A stretch of 64,000 bases of DNA from Turritopsis dohrnii. Taxonomy: Eukaryota; Cnidaria; Hydrozoa; Anthoathecata; Oceaniidae. The position numbers were made by a program, and so were the translations under genes. The stretch's first letter is position 1. Each line of letters opens with the position of its first letter. The notes beneath the pieces are model-generated. The model was not told where the DNA came from and searched no databases. It worked only from the letters and a program-made list of their open reading frames with translations. Where the stretch lies: contig BQMF02000009.1 of NCBI GenBank assembly GCA_027922465.2, forward strand, positions 930,001 through 994,000. Direction: 5' to 3'. Of the stretch, positions 1 to 10,470 are shown in pieces.

Positions 1-189
1 GGACAGACGCCTATAGAAAAGTCCTAGAATAAGCTTCTCGAAACATCGTAAATAGAAACGTTTTCTATAACAGTTGATTTTAACCGCCTGTCTTTCTTTT
101 AACTGTGTACTACTAACTGTCACTCCACCCAAAGTTAAAGCACACATTCTCTTCACAAAAAGTTATTGAACGCTTTAATTTCTTTTCTC

Positions 190-270
190 ATTGAATAATT
201 GGTTCTTCATATATCCCAGTTACACACACGTGACTGCAACCCCCGTTGTTCAAAGAGCATTCACTGGTTT
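190..270 (-). pseudogene. Decayed EGF-like exon
   Basis: The minus strand has an acceptor AG just before 270, then a phase-1 reading T-S-E-C-S-L-N-N-G-G-C-S-H-V-C-V, the start of an EGF domain of the NNGGCSHVC type. The frame runs into TGA where the intact copy at 7085-7219 has CQCP, so the second half is lost. It is the last element of a module-WAP-EGF cassette. Confidence 0.6.
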
Positions 271-359
271 CTATGTTAAGAAAAATTAATTCAGTCATTT
301 TTCTCATAAAGACAAAAAAAAGTCAATGAATAAAAAGGAAAGTACTCCAAAAATCACAC

Positions 360-500
360 CTTTGTCACACCTTCAAGAAGTGCATTAAATCATTTGTTCC
401 CTAGATTAACAACATTTCTGCCCTTCGATGCGTTCATTATTTGCTACACAATCATCTGACGGGAAGCATTAAAGTTATAGTATGGACAAAAGCGCGAACG
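360..500 (-). pseudogene. Decayed WAP exon
   Basis: On the minus strand a frame-shifted reading gives S-D-D-C-V-A-N-N-E followed by E-G-Q-K-C-C. This matches the middle of the intact WAP exon at 7679-7837 (SDACATDNECTKEENCC). Stops and indels break it. The flanking intron sequence also resembles that of the intact WAP exon. Confidence 0.5.
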
Positions 501-1047
501 AAAGACAGCAAAAGATTTACACATTGTAACTTCTTAAGCTATCCTTTAAAACCAATGCAAAGGCATCATAATTATCATAATTGCCCTTAGAAGTGAATCC
601 AAGGATTCAGAATTTAAACGAAAAAAGTAATTTTGCGTATTAATCAATTGGTCAAATATTTTTTAATCAGCTAACTTGAGGTTCTTTTATTTGTCTGCTA
701 CTGACTGACATTTTGGCCTAAGTTAGACCGTAATTGTCTTCACTGGAATCATACAAAAATCATTCATCCATTTTCATTTCCGTTCATTATCAGAACAAAA
801 TGTGAAGAATTAATGCCGCTTCATAGACTAGAATTCAAAGTCGCTATAAACTTTGCCTCAAAACTGAAGGTGCAGGACTTCTTATGATGAAAGATGTAAT
901 AAACAGAGGTCCCGAACATACTAAGTGCAACATGTGGACTTAAATTTTGTGCAAAGCTTCTTAGATCTGTTTTGGCTTCGCAAGCTTGTGTTCAGCCTAT
1001 GTCCTGACTCTATGTTAATAATCCTGGAAGAATAAAAGTATAAATAC

Positions 1048-1566
1048 CTTTACAATGTCCCAACACTTGCCTATACAAGTCTATATCTTCATGATGGCAA
1101 GATGTTTCATTTTGAATAGCAGACTCGTAATCACTATAGGCCGTTGTACATCCGAGATTTTTGCAACCATCCCGTGGTGGCAGTAAATATGATGTCAAAG
1201 ATGTTGGATCCAATAACAAAGTTTCTCCTGAATTGTCTTTCAACAAAGATATTTGAACATTGTCTTTTTCGGTTTTTACAACAAATGGATTCTGCAACAT
1301 TAAGAAAGTGTTTGCAACTGTTACATTGAAGTCAATGGTTTCGATTTGTTGATCATGCTTGATTATTATTCGTCCGCTTTCTGCTTCAATGAGTTCAGGT
1401 GATGTGAAATGAAAACCTATTGCTATAAACAAGACAGGATATCCGTAACTGATTGTGACATTAGCTGTTCCACTTATTGGTAAATATTCTTTAAACAAAA
1501 GGCTGTGGCATGTGTCTTTCAGTACTTGATATGACCTTTGAACAGTATCCGAACATAGTTTTTTTT
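1048..1566 (-). CDS. Six-cysteine extracellular module exon, diverged copy
   Basis: This is an intact open exon of 519 bp. The acceptor is TTTTTTAG, then a phase-1 frame of 173 codons, then donor AAAG|GTATTT. The residues begin K-K-L-C-S-D-T-V-Q-R-S-Y and end G-H-C-K. They follow the same plan as the tandem array at 14.3-22.6 kb, including DYESAIQNETSC near the end, but with many substitutions (KNLGC in place of CHWSGC). It sits upstream of a decayed WAP and a decayed EGF exon, so it may be part of a dying gene copy even though the exon itself is open. The domain family is not recognised. It is predicted to be extracellular because it is cysteine-bearing and rich in N-glycosylation sequons. 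Confidence 0.6.
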
Positions 1567-1888
1567 CTAAAAAATAATATAAATTGGCGTATTACCAATT
1601 AGTCAAACACCTTTTATCAAAATATTGTTAAGAGGTTGTTGAAACCTCCTGAGTAGCCAAAGGTAGATAAAAGTTCTAAAATGAGTAGTCTAACACATTG
1701 CAATTAGAAAATATGTATATATCAGTGTATTTCCATCATGTGTTGCTCTTTTATCTGTCTGCTAAGCCATGACATTCTGGCCAAAATTACAAGATATTTC
1801 CGTTCATTTGAATCATACAAAAATTCTCTTAATAGAATGTGAAAGAACGGAAAGGTTAATAATCATGGATGAACAAATGTATGAAGAC

Positions 1889-2349
1889 CATTGCAGTGTC
1901 CAAACTTGTATTTATACAAGCGTGTATCTTGATGATTGCAAGATGTTTCATTTGGAACAACCGACTGGTAATCACTGATGAGCTTTAAGCATTTATAATC
2001 ATTGCTTAAACTTCTAGCTGGCACTGAATGAAATGTCATAAAGGTTAAATCCAGTAACAAACTGAATTATCTGAATTATTTTCCAACAGTGTTATTTGTA
2101 CATTGTTGTTTTCCCAAGTCATCGTAAATGGAATCTTTAACATTAAGAAAGTGTTTTCAACTGTTACGTTAAAATTTATTGCCTCAACTTGTTCAACATG
2201 CTTGATTACTATCCGTCCTCTTTCTGCTGCGACGATTTCAGGCGATGGAAAATGAAAACTTATTGCTACTTAATAGACCTCAAGGTACGAGGCCTTAATT
2301 CTGACACTGGCTGTTCCATAAAACTGCAATGATGTAGCATTGTAAAGCT
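1889..2349 (-). pseudogene. Module exon, 3' part, cut by Harbinger insertion
   Basis: The minus strand reads F-Y-G-T-A-S-V and later A-A-E-R-G-R-I-V-I-K, F-N-V-T-V-E-N and NETSC...FGHCNG. This is the body of the six-cysteine module. It has an internal TAA and frame breaks. Its 5' portion lies on the other side of the transposon at 5379-5449. Confidence 0.7.
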
Positions 2350-2468
2350 AAGAACCCACTATGCAATTCTTTCATGCGCATGCAATGCAATTTATAAATT
2401 TTGCAAGCAAAAAAATACTTGTAGTGGGACATGCTCATTTCATATTATATTATATTGCTTGCAAAGTC

Positions 2469-3737
2469 ATGGATGCTGTTTATATAGCGATAGCGCTGCT
2501 TCTAGATGAAGATGATGATATTGAAAAAAGCGTTAACTCGTCGAAAAGAGTTTGGGTGAAGCCGATCTTAAAAAAACGAAAAAAATTAGGAGTTTTTCAT
2601 ACTCTTTTCCAAGAACTTTTAAATCAAGATTCGCAGGATCTGAAAGACTATATACGTCTTGATAAATCGCAGTTCAACCAACTTGTTGAAAAACTGTCGA
2701 CGCGTTTATTAAAAGAAGATACACAATTACGAGAATCCATTAAGCCGGACGAAATGTGCTGCTTAGCTTTACGCTATTTAGCTAGCGGTGAAACGTTCCG
2801 CTCCTTGGGGTTTCAGTTGAGACTTGGCAGAACAACGGTAGCTAGAATAATAAGTGAAGTAACTGTGGCTATAATAGAAAAATTTGGTCCTGAATTTTTA
2901 CGCACCCCTAGTACTACTGATGAATGGTTGGAAATATCCCGTAAGTTTGAACTTCGTTGGAATTTTCCAAATGGTCTAGGCGGAGTTGACGGTAAACACA
3001 TAGTAATGCAACAGCCTTGGAAATCTGGCTCACACTACAGGAACTATAAAGGGACTGACAGCATCATTCTAATGGCGATGATCGGGCCGGAGTACGAGTT
3101 CTTATATGCAGACGTTGGAGCTAACGGCCGAAATTCCGATGGTGGCATCTGGGCACAGTGTTCATTAAAAAAAGCTTTGGAAAGTAATACTCTGAATATT
3201 CCGAATCCAACCCCATTACCGGGAAGATCAGTTGATACGCCATTTCTATGTACGGGAGATGATGCGTTTCCTCTTACAAGGTATATGATGAAGCCCTACC
3301 CTAATACAGGCCTAACAAAAGAAAAAAGGGTTTTTAACTACCGTCTTTCACGTATGAGAAGAATATCTGAGAATGGGTTTGGTATTTTGGCTAATAGATG
3401 GCGTGTTTTTAGACGACCATTTGCGTTACAGCCAGAAAAAGTCAAAACTATCACTTTAGCAACAATAGCTCTTCACAATTGGCTTCGAAGTGAAAGTTCT
3501 AGTGGAAAGGTATATATTCCTATAAGCCTTGCTGATTATGAAGATATTCAGACCGGTGAAATCATACAAGGCTCCTGGAGACAGGATGACTATCCTGGAA
3601 CATGGAATCCTTTGTCTAAAACCCGAAGTAATAATCCTAGTAAACAAGCAATTGCAGTAAGAGAAGAATTTAAAAACTATTTCATGAATGAAGGGTCAGT
3701 ACCCTGGCAATGGAAGTGTGCAAACGTCGATATTTAA
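2469..3737 (+). CDS. Harbinger transposase (DDE_Tnp_4 type)
   Basis: This is a 422-residue frame from the ATG at 2469. An upstream ATG at 2361 lies in the terminal repeat and is less likely. Landmarks in order: N-terminal helical part (SQFNQLVEKLS), helix-turn-helix region (LASGETFRSLGFQLRLGRTT), first catalytic Asp in GGVDGKHI, second Asp in TGDDAFPL, and the catalytic Glu region NYRLSRMRRISENGFG followed by WRVFRRP. The C-terminal ALHNWLR is also typical. No stop or frameshift is visible. The length matches intact members of the family, which cut and paste at 3 bp targets together with the partner Myb-like protein. Confidence 0.9.
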   Translation: MDAVYIAIALLLDEDDDIEKSVNSSKRVWVKPILKKRKKLGVFHTLFQELLNQDSQDLKDYIRLDKSQFNQLVEKLSTRLLKEDTQLRESIKPDEMCCLALRYLASGETFRSLGFQLRLGRTTVARIISEVTVAIIEKFGPEFLRTPSTTDEWLEISRKFELRWNFPNGLGGVDGKHIVMQQPWKSGSHYRNYKGTDSIILMAMIGPEYEFLYADVGANGRNSDGGIWAQCSLKKALESNTLNIPNPTPLPGRSVDTPFLCTGDDAFPLTRYMMKPYPNTGLTKEKRVFNYRLSRMRRISENGFGILANRWRVFRRPFALQPEKVKTITLATIALHNWLRSESSSGKVYIPISLADYEDIQTGEIIQGSWRQDDYPGTWNPLSKTRSNNPSKQAIAVREEFKNYFMNEGSVPWQWKCANVDI

Positions 3738-3912
3738 TCCAATTATTGACAAAATGAAAAATATGTAATATGAACGCTTTTAAGGAACATAACATTACAA
3801 TATACTTCCAAAAATACAAATTATAACGTATTAAGAAGTGTACATATTGTATAACAAAAGATAACAAAACATATGAAAATGTAACAAAGTTGTTTATTTT
3901 TTCTCTCGCTTT

Positions 3913-5037
3913 TTACTGAAATGAATCGTTTGAATGATTAGAGCTTATTGAACCAGGTGAAAAGTTGTAATGCTGGTGGTTATAATAAGGATTTTGCATG
4001 CTTTGATTTATGTTTGGGAGCGGAGATTGTGCTCTAAAATTTTCATACTCATAGAAAAGATCCATGATCCTTTTTTTCAACATTGGCCAATGATGGGGTT
4101 CACACTGCATTAGGCTGTCTACTACAGTTTTCCCGAAAATATTGGCTCTTTCAAGAAGTTTTTCTTCACTGGTCATATCAGAAATGGACTTTGATTGAAG
4201 GCTTGAAGGTTGAAGGGCTTCAGATGTTGATGGTGAAGAGCCTATTTTAGCTGCGAAAGCTCTCCATAGTTCTGCTTTCGCAGCTTGCTCTTCATTTAAC
4301 GAATTTCTCTTTCTCTTTTCGGGAGGCTGTTGGAATGCTGCTTGGTTTTCATCATCTAATGTAGATATAGACTCATCGGTATTAGTTGTAACATCGATAA
4401 AGGTCATCATGGTAAAATACTCCCAATTTGATGTATACAGATCACTTATACCGGAACCACTGCATGCAGATGCCTCTTCTCTTTGCTTTTCTCTTTTGTA
4501 CGTAGTTACCAGATTATGCCAAAAACGTTTAAGCTCTTCTTGGTTAAATTTATCATCAAAAACTTCCCTGCAAAGTTTTTGCATTTAAACATCTCGTAGA
4601 TTTCGATCTCTATACTCAGTCAAGTTGTGGTTCCACAAACAAGGGTTACTTTTATAAAAATCAATTAACATTTCACTTTCACTTTCGTCAAGTTTCACAG
4701 CTTTCTTCTTACTACTATTGTTGTTATTATTACTTAATTGTTTTTTTAAAAACTGCATTTCATCCATAAACCTCCACTTCTTCTTTGGAATAATTCCATC
4801 TGTTTCTTTCTTTACTTCTCTAGCATAACTGGTTCTTAATGAGTGAAATGTTTTATCCAACACTTCTGATGAATATTTTCCTTCAAACAACTGTACTAAC
4901 TTGTCTTTCGTTGAATTTCGTTGTACTTTATTGTGATAACATGGGTTTTCCGAATTCCATAGCACAGTATTTTCTTTATAAAAGCTAAGAAGTTGAATTT
5001 TTTCTTGATCCGATAACTTGTTGTTATCATCCGCCAT
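3913..5037 (-). pseudogene. Harbinger accessory MADF/Myb-like protein, one nonsense codon
   Basis: One minus-strand frame of 375 codons starts at the ATG at 5037 (MADDNNKLSD) and is interrupted once, by an in-frame TAA at 4585-4587. Two MADF/SANT-like domains are visible: the first around IQLLSFYKENTVLWN and SLRTSYAREVKKE, the second around LIDFYKSNPCLWN and continuing after the stop as FWHNLVTTYKREKQREE. The stop therefore falls in the second domain. A C-terminal segment with HWPMLKKRIMDLFYEYEN resembles the BESS-like tail of such proteins. In this family the protein binds DNA at the transposon ends and carries the transposase to the nucleus. It is tail-to-tail with the transposase, 175 bp apart. 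Confidence 0.82.
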
Positions 5038-5204
5038 CTTAAAATAACTGATAATAAAGCTGATGAAAGCGTTTTTATATTGTTTTTGCGTTCTAGATTA
5101 AACAAACATTGTTGGTAATGTGCTGCAAACTATGACCCACTACGCAATCATGACAAAAAACATGTTGCGACGCTAAAAGATTAAAAAATCATTGCGCGCA
5201 ACGT

Positions 5205-5236
5205 GAAAAAATATCAAATTGATTTGATATTTTTTC
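5205..5236. repeat. Perfect palindrome in Harbinger 3' subterminal region
   Basis: Fifteen-base arms (GAAAAAATATCAAAT) flank a 2 bp spacer. Imperfect pairing extends outward to about 80 bp each side, through CATTGCGCGCAAC and its partner GTTGCATGCAATG. Confidence 0.75.
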
Positions 5237-5378
5237 TTGTTGCATGCAATGATTTTTCAACTTTTTTTGTTGCATTGCATGAAAATAAAAACATGCCCCA
5301 TTGTGCAATTTTATGATTTGCATGCAATGCAACGCGTTGCATTGCACGCGCATTAAAAAATTGCACAGTGGGTTCTAG

Positions 5379-5449
5379 GCTTAAGGGATGTCGCAAAATT
5401 CTTTCAGTTGAACATGATTTTTGAACCGAATTCGAACATTGCGATTTAT
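5379..5449 (-). pseudogene. Module exon, 5' part, cut by Harbinger insertion
   Basis: Acceptor TTGTTCAG at 5450-5452, then phase-1 K-S-Q-C-S-N-S-V-Q-K-S. This is the first block of the six-cysteine module (QCSNAVQTSY in the array). It stops at the transposon end. Together with 1889-2349 it rebuilds one module exon, already frame-broken before or after the insertion. Confidence 0.7.
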
Positions 5450-5865
5450 CTGAACAATAAAGTAGATAACCTTATCCAACAATTATCAATTTATCACAGA
5501 TGTTCCAATCAAAATGATATTTCAAATATATGTAGACATCCTGATCAGTCAAAAATAACTACGGAAAGTCCTGATATGAAAGCGGATAAGGCATAGTTGC
5601 ACGACACTTTGAGTGCAATAAGCGGCATTATTTAGGTGCAAATTTTCTTAAATCTGTTCCCACGCTATGTATCTTATCAAAATAAGACTGAATGAACCGC
5701 TAAAGTATTAAATATCTTACAAAATGATAGAAAGCAACAAAACTTATAATGATTCCCCTATGGTGTAGATTGACGCACAGAAACATATCTATTTGGAATA
5801 CTAGCAAATAAGGTATTAAGGCATGGAAATTCTGAAGAAAATATTGTAAATTTAGCAATAAAATC

Positions 5866-6895
5866 TTTTTCATTGAGAATTTACTAAATAACAAAGGACA
5901 ATTGCGGATAACAAACTTATCAGACATTTCTCAATCAAAGTGATATATCAAAGATCAGGAAACTTTTCGATAAATCAAAAGATTATGGAAAGGTTCCGAA
6001 ACCAGCATTTTAAAACATAGTAAAGGCGTAGGTTGAGTATGTCAGTACAATTTCAACGTGCCTATTCTCATTATTTGTATATTACTAACTGACACTGTGA
6101 TCAAAATTAGAACAAATTGTCTGCAACTATACGAAGATATTTGCAACATTTTCATCCCAACCATCCTCTTGACAACGCGTGGAAAATTAAGGCCAGTTCA
6201 CACTGCAATTCAGTGTTTTCTATTTCTTAACTTCTTTTTGTTTTTATTTAGACATTAATAGACTAAGTCTTCAACTTTTATAAAAGTCGTCAAACTATGT
6301 AAAATCATTTGTTTGCAACAGACGTAATAATAGTGTTGAGGTCAATACATTTGTGAGATTCATAAATCCATACAGTTTCTTTTTTCAAATAATTTTGGTT
6401 TACTTCTAACAAACATCATTTTTTCAATAAGTCATATTTTGGTAATTGTGATAGACTTATTCTCATAACATAAGCATTTCCAAGAAGAAAAGAATGGACA
6501 AAGTCATTCACATATCTTGAAAATTAGCCTAAAGCAATTACCTCAAGGGCTGACACGGAAATGTTTCAAGCCTAATGGTTTCTAGTTATTTTTCATAATG
6601 ACACAACAACAGGGAAAACGACAATAACTTAGTATGTGCTTTTGACAGAATTTTTATAAATTTCTGTCAAAAATTAAAATTGTTTTGCACTGGTGTTGCG
6701 CAGACTTCTAGCTAGCATGACTTGGTCTATCATTTAAATGGGAATTGAACTATAACTAAATTCAAAAAACCAAAACTTCATTTTCTTGCACTTTTTGAAA
6801 CAAATTAATGAAAGTTAAAAATAATGAAAGTCAGTTTTTGAATTTTCGAAACATCATTTATCGTTCATATGTATCTGGATTACCAGCAGATATGG
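5866..6895. repeat. Duplicated segment X-Y (copy A)
   Basis: About 1 kb of non-coding sequence in two blocks, X (5866-6253) then Y (6254-6895). Both recur downstream in swapped order, Y at 9721-10355 and X at 10560-10938, at high identity. Block X starts with a stub of a module exon (acceptor, then S-Q-stop at about 5862-5884). Confidence 0.75.
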
Positions 6896-7084
6896 CAGTA
6901 AGACACAAAAACGCAAAAAAAACCAGGTACCTAAACATTGGGAATTTAAAAATAAACTATTTTCGTATTCTTGTGAAAATATATCTGAAATATTTCACTG
7001 GGAAACAATTCTAAATATCCTTCTTTTCTTTACTTGAATTAGCTCTCTCTACAAACACTCTTTGTTCAAGATTAATTTCCTTAC

Positions 7085-7219
7085 CCCCGTCAGCGATACA
7101 AGTCTTGTTGTTGTCATCGAGCGTCATATTTACAGGACATTGACATATTGCTTTGTCATGTGTGCCATTCACACACACGTGACTACAACCTCCATTGTTC
7201 AGGGCGCATTCACCATTTT
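7085..7219 (-). CDS. EGF-like domain exon (phase 1-1)
   Basis: This is an intact 135 bp exon. The acceptor is CCTAG, then phase-1 N-G-E-C-A-L-N-N-G-G-C-S-H-V-C, then CQCP and NNKTC, with donor G|GTAAGG. Six cysteines in EGF spacing and the GGCSHxC / CxCP signature mark a non-calcium EGF-like domain found in extracellular mosaic proteins. It follows the WAP exon at 7679-7837 on the same strand, with matching phases, so the two can splice together. A decayed sister EGF lies between them at 7450-7582. Confidence 0.82.
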
Positions 7220-7449
7220 CTAGGTTAAAATGGAGATCAAATTAGACATTGTTCTCTTAAAAGAACGGATACCCAAACAAGTTAGATTTGATTATTAACA
7301 TCTCTCTTGCGGCTTTCCAAGCAAAATTATTTCTTCTTGTGAAAATATATCTGCAAAATTTTACTAATAAATAATTTTAAATAATTTTTTTTATTTCTAT
7401 TAAATCTTTCTTCAAACACTTCTTTGATCAAGATTATTTTCCTAACCCT

Positions 7450-7582
7450 TATCAACGACCCAAGTCCTGTTATTCTCGTCGAGCCTCATATATACAGGAC
7501 ATTGACATATTGCTTCTTCATACATCGCAGTTACACTCACACGTCACCGCAACCTTCAGGTCGCATTCAGCATTTTTTATGC
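7450..7582 (-). pseudogene. Decayed EGF-like exon
   Basis: The nucleotides align with the EGF exon at 7085-7219 (AATGCTGAATGCGACCTGA, later CAATATGTCAATGTCCTGT). The NNGG segment is deleted, and shifts bring in-frame stops. It looks like a tandem EGF exon copy that has decayed. Confidence 0.65.
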
Positions 7583-7678
7583 TAGGATGGAGATCAATGC
7601 AGTCATATCTTTAATGCAGACAGGGGAAGTCCACGAATAAAATGATAAGGACTCCAATATTGCAACAGATTGTCTCAC

Positions 7679-7837
7679 CTTTACGAAGCCATTTCAAGCA
7701 TTTTTTTCCACATTTTGTTGAACAGCAATTCTCTTCCTTGGTACATTCATTATCTGTTGCACAAGCATCTGAGGAGTTTGCCTGTCCCATACAATCATAG
7801 ACTGGGCATACACTCGGCAGAGGAGGGGCAGTTGGGG
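7679..7837 (-). CDS. WAP four-disulfide-core exon (phase 1-1)
   Basis: This is an intact 159 bp exon. The acceptor is TTTTTATAG, then a short Pro-rich lead (PTAPPLPSVCP), then the WAP core with eight cysteines, including DNECTKEENCC and CGKKCLKW, ending at donor AAAG|GTGAGA. The KCCxxxCGxxC-like ending is characteristic of WAP domains, which are small secreted protease-inhibitor or antimicrobial modules. In this setting it is one unit of a mosaic protein. Upstream on the strand is the mini-module (8462-8689), downstream an EGF exon. All join in phase 1. Confidence 0.85.
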
Positions 7838-8461
7838 CTATAAAAAATTTACACCATGTATTATCACGACTTCTTAAGTTATCATTTAAAGTTATTATAA
7901 TTGTTATAATTATTTTTTTCAGTAGAGCGGAGAATCTTAGAAGTGAATCCGATCCGAAAGAATAAAGCAAGTTTGCCTTTAAGCAATTGGTCAAACAATT
8001 TTCAATCAAGATGATATTTCAAAGATCGTCATAACTCCTGATCAGTCAAAAAACTATAGAAAAGTTGTCAATGGAAAATTTTAAAACATTGTAAATGGAC
8101 AAGTTAGGTATAACTTTGTTTTACTTGTGTGCTACTGACTGAGCATCTGATCAAAATTATTTTCCTTGATTTGAATTATACAAGAAGCTTTCCAACGCTT
8201 ACATTCTGTTCTGTTGTCTTGTTAAAATGTTAAAAATTAAGGCCACTTCAGAGACTGGAATTCAAGGCTGTTTAAACTACTCTCTGGAATTGTAAGTTGA
8301 GCTTGTAATAAAAGATTTCCTTAGTGCAACAAATCGGCCTATTTTTGTGATGTAAACCTACTTAAATGTGTTTGGGCTTCTCAGGGTTTAGTTTCAGTCT
8401 ACTTTTCCGTTCTGTGTCAATAATTCTGGATGGATAAAAGTAAGAATTCCTATGTGAATAC

Positions 8462-8689
8462 CGTTACAGTGTCCAAACATGATGTTGAAAGACTCTGTAT
8501 CTTCATGATTGCATGATGTTTCACTTCGAACAGCAGATTGGTAATCATTGTAAAGCTTTAAACATAATGAATTATCGCAAGGATCCAACTGAATAAATAG
8601 CCCCCCTAGATCATCATCACCAGGTTCGTTGCAAGATTCGTTCAGTAAAGCATAGGATCTTTGAACAGCATCCGAACATTGAGAATTTA
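8462..8689 (-). CDS. Short form of the six-cysteine module (phase 1-1 exon)
   Basis: This is an intact 228 bp exon (76 codons). The acceptor is CTATAG, then phase-1 N-S-Q-C-S-D-A-V-Q-R-S-Y, ending F-G-H-C-N with donor G|GTATTC. It keeps all six cysteines and both flanking blocks of the 522 bp modules (QCSxAVxxSY and DYxSAxxxETSC...FGHC) but lacks roughly 100 residues between cysteines 2 and 3. So the core fold is probably the six-cysteine unit, and the central part of the long modules is an insertion or a fused domain. The family is not recognised. Confidence 0.65.
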
Positions 8690-8811
8690 CTATAGAATAA
8701 ATTAGAATTGCGTATTATCAATTGACCAAACAATTTCCAACCAAAAAGATCTTGGAACATCCTGTCAGTCACAGAACTACAAGAGATACACAAGATCAGC
8801 TATTTCGGGTG

Positions 8812-8905
8812 TGATTTGCAGCATGCACGTCACGTAACTTTCACGCTTGTCTCAGCGAGGCAAAAAAAAACATTCGAGGGCAATCAATATTCCGCGTGGT
8901 TTACA
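8812..8905. repeat. Interspersed repeat, copy 1
   Basis: About 95 bp recur at 24136-24228 (shared GGAGCATGCACG-like and CAATCAATATTCCGCGT). The second copy lies in LINE-like sequence, so both are probably pieces of one retroelement family. From 8905 to 9330 I see no convincing coding signal. Confidence 0.5.
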
Positions 8906-9720
8906 ATCCCATTATAGGAAAATCCCTCAATAACATTTTAAAGTATAAAAAACGAACAAATGAAAATGAGGAAGATGATCAAAACCTAATGTTTATTTAG
9001 TATCGAGGGAAGGTGACATAAAATTTCGAGCAGGCTTTATAAACGACAAAGACGCCATGCAAATTCATCATCACTTTAAAGAAAACTAAAAGCGTACTTT
9101 CTTCGCTCAAACCATATATTGAAAAAAGTTTCAAAGGTCAATTTAATTAATCAAATTACGTGTTCGCAATTTGCGTTATGTCGGATGGACGTCCCCACAT
9201 CAGTCCGTACTGATGAGCATGAGATATCATCGCTGCAATCACAGTGGCAGCAACCTTTGAGTAGAGAACAACTTGCTGACGGTGCTTTATTAAGTAGACT
9301 ATGTAAATATGATACTTTTACATTTTAGTTTTAATTGTAACTTTAGATATTCTTAGCATTTTATATGAAAAAAGGAAAAAAACTTAAAAAGAGAAAATAC
9401 GGTATAGAATAAGTATATAAAATAAGTATCCATGGTTACAGTTCACACATTTCTTTTGATTGCAGTAATACTTTCTGATATTACTTTGTTAAGCCTTATA
9501 TACACTTTGTAATCCTATTAATTGTTGCTGATTAAAATCTTTGAATACCCGAGTTTTTCCTCGTCCTCCTACTAATTCAATATTATGGACAATTCCATAC
9601 AATGTTTACTTAAACAATTTGCCACATTCACATTTCTGGCATAGTTTGGTCCAAATTTGGAAGGTTTAAACAAAGAACAGGGTGGTGATGTTGAATGTGA
9701 CAGTCACTTTCAGATTTGAT

Positions 9721-10355
9721 CATTAATAGACTAAGTCTTCAACTTTTATAAAAGTCGTCAAACTATGTAAAATCATTTGTTTGCAACAGACGTAATAATA
9801 GTGTTGAGGCCAATACAATTGTGAAATTCATGAATCCATACAGCTTCTTTTTTCAAATGATTTTGGTTTCCTTCTACCAAATATCATTTTATTCAATAGG
9901 TAATATTTTGGTAATTGTGATAGACCTATTCTCATAACATAAGCATTTCCAACAAGAAAAGAATGGACAAAGTCATTCAGATATCTTGAAAAGTAGCCTA
10001 AAGCAATTACCTCAAGGGCTGATGCGGAAATTGTTCACGCCTAATGGCTTCTAGTTATTTTTCATAATTACACAACAACAGTGAAAACGACAATAACATA
10101 GTATGTGCTTTTGACATTTGAATTTTTGTAAAGTTCTGTCAAAATTAAAATGGTTTTGCATTGATGTTGCGCAGACTTCTAGCTAGCATGACTTGGTCTA
10201 TCATTTAAATGGGAATTGAACTATAACTAAATTCAAAAAAACAAAACTTCATTTTCTTGTACTTTTGAAACAGCCTTAAAAATGATGAAAGTCAGTTTTT
10301 GAATTTTCCAAACATCATTTTTCGTTCACATGTATCTGGATTACCAGCAGATATG
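9721..10355. repeat. Duplicated block Y (copy B)
   Basis: Near-identical to 6254-6895, from CATTAATAGACTAAG to GATTACCAGCAGATATGG. In this copy it precedes block X instead of following it. Confidence 0.75.
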
Positions 10356-10360
10356 GAATT

Positions 10361-10413
10361 AACACGTCACACGTGACTGCAACACCCATTAATCAGGTTG
10401 CATGCACCATTTC
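10361..10413 (-). pseudogene. Truncated EGF-like exon
   Basis: After the acceptor CCTAG the minus strand reads G-N-G-A-C-N-L-I-N-G-C-C-S-H-V-stop. This is the first half of the EGF type seen at 7085-7219. The rest was removed at the junction with block Y. Confidence 0.6.
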
Positions 10414-10470
10414 CTAGGTTAACATGGAGATCAATTCAGTCATTGTTATCATGTAAACAAAAAAAAATCA

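Larger units (their letters stand above)
2352..5375 (+). mobile_element. PIF/Harbinger DNA transposon
   Basis: This 3.0 kb element has the two convergent genes typical of the superfamily: a DDE transposase on the plus strand and a MADF/Myb-like protein on the minus strand. The termini are inverted (GAACCCACTATGCAATT at the left, the complement of AATTGCACAGTGGGTTC at the right). Similarity continues inward for about 100 bp, including GCATGCAATGCAA-rich stretches. Three-base flanks TAA and TAG fit the TWA-type target of Harbinger with one change. Both genes are recognisable, but the accessory gene has a stop, so this copy is probably not autonomous now. It lies inside a module exon whose halves flank it. 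Confidence 0.88.

Noticed and set aside
9200..9240. CTGATGAG core resembling a hammerhead ribozyme
   Set aside because: The required GAAA segment and pairing stems are absent, so the match is chance.
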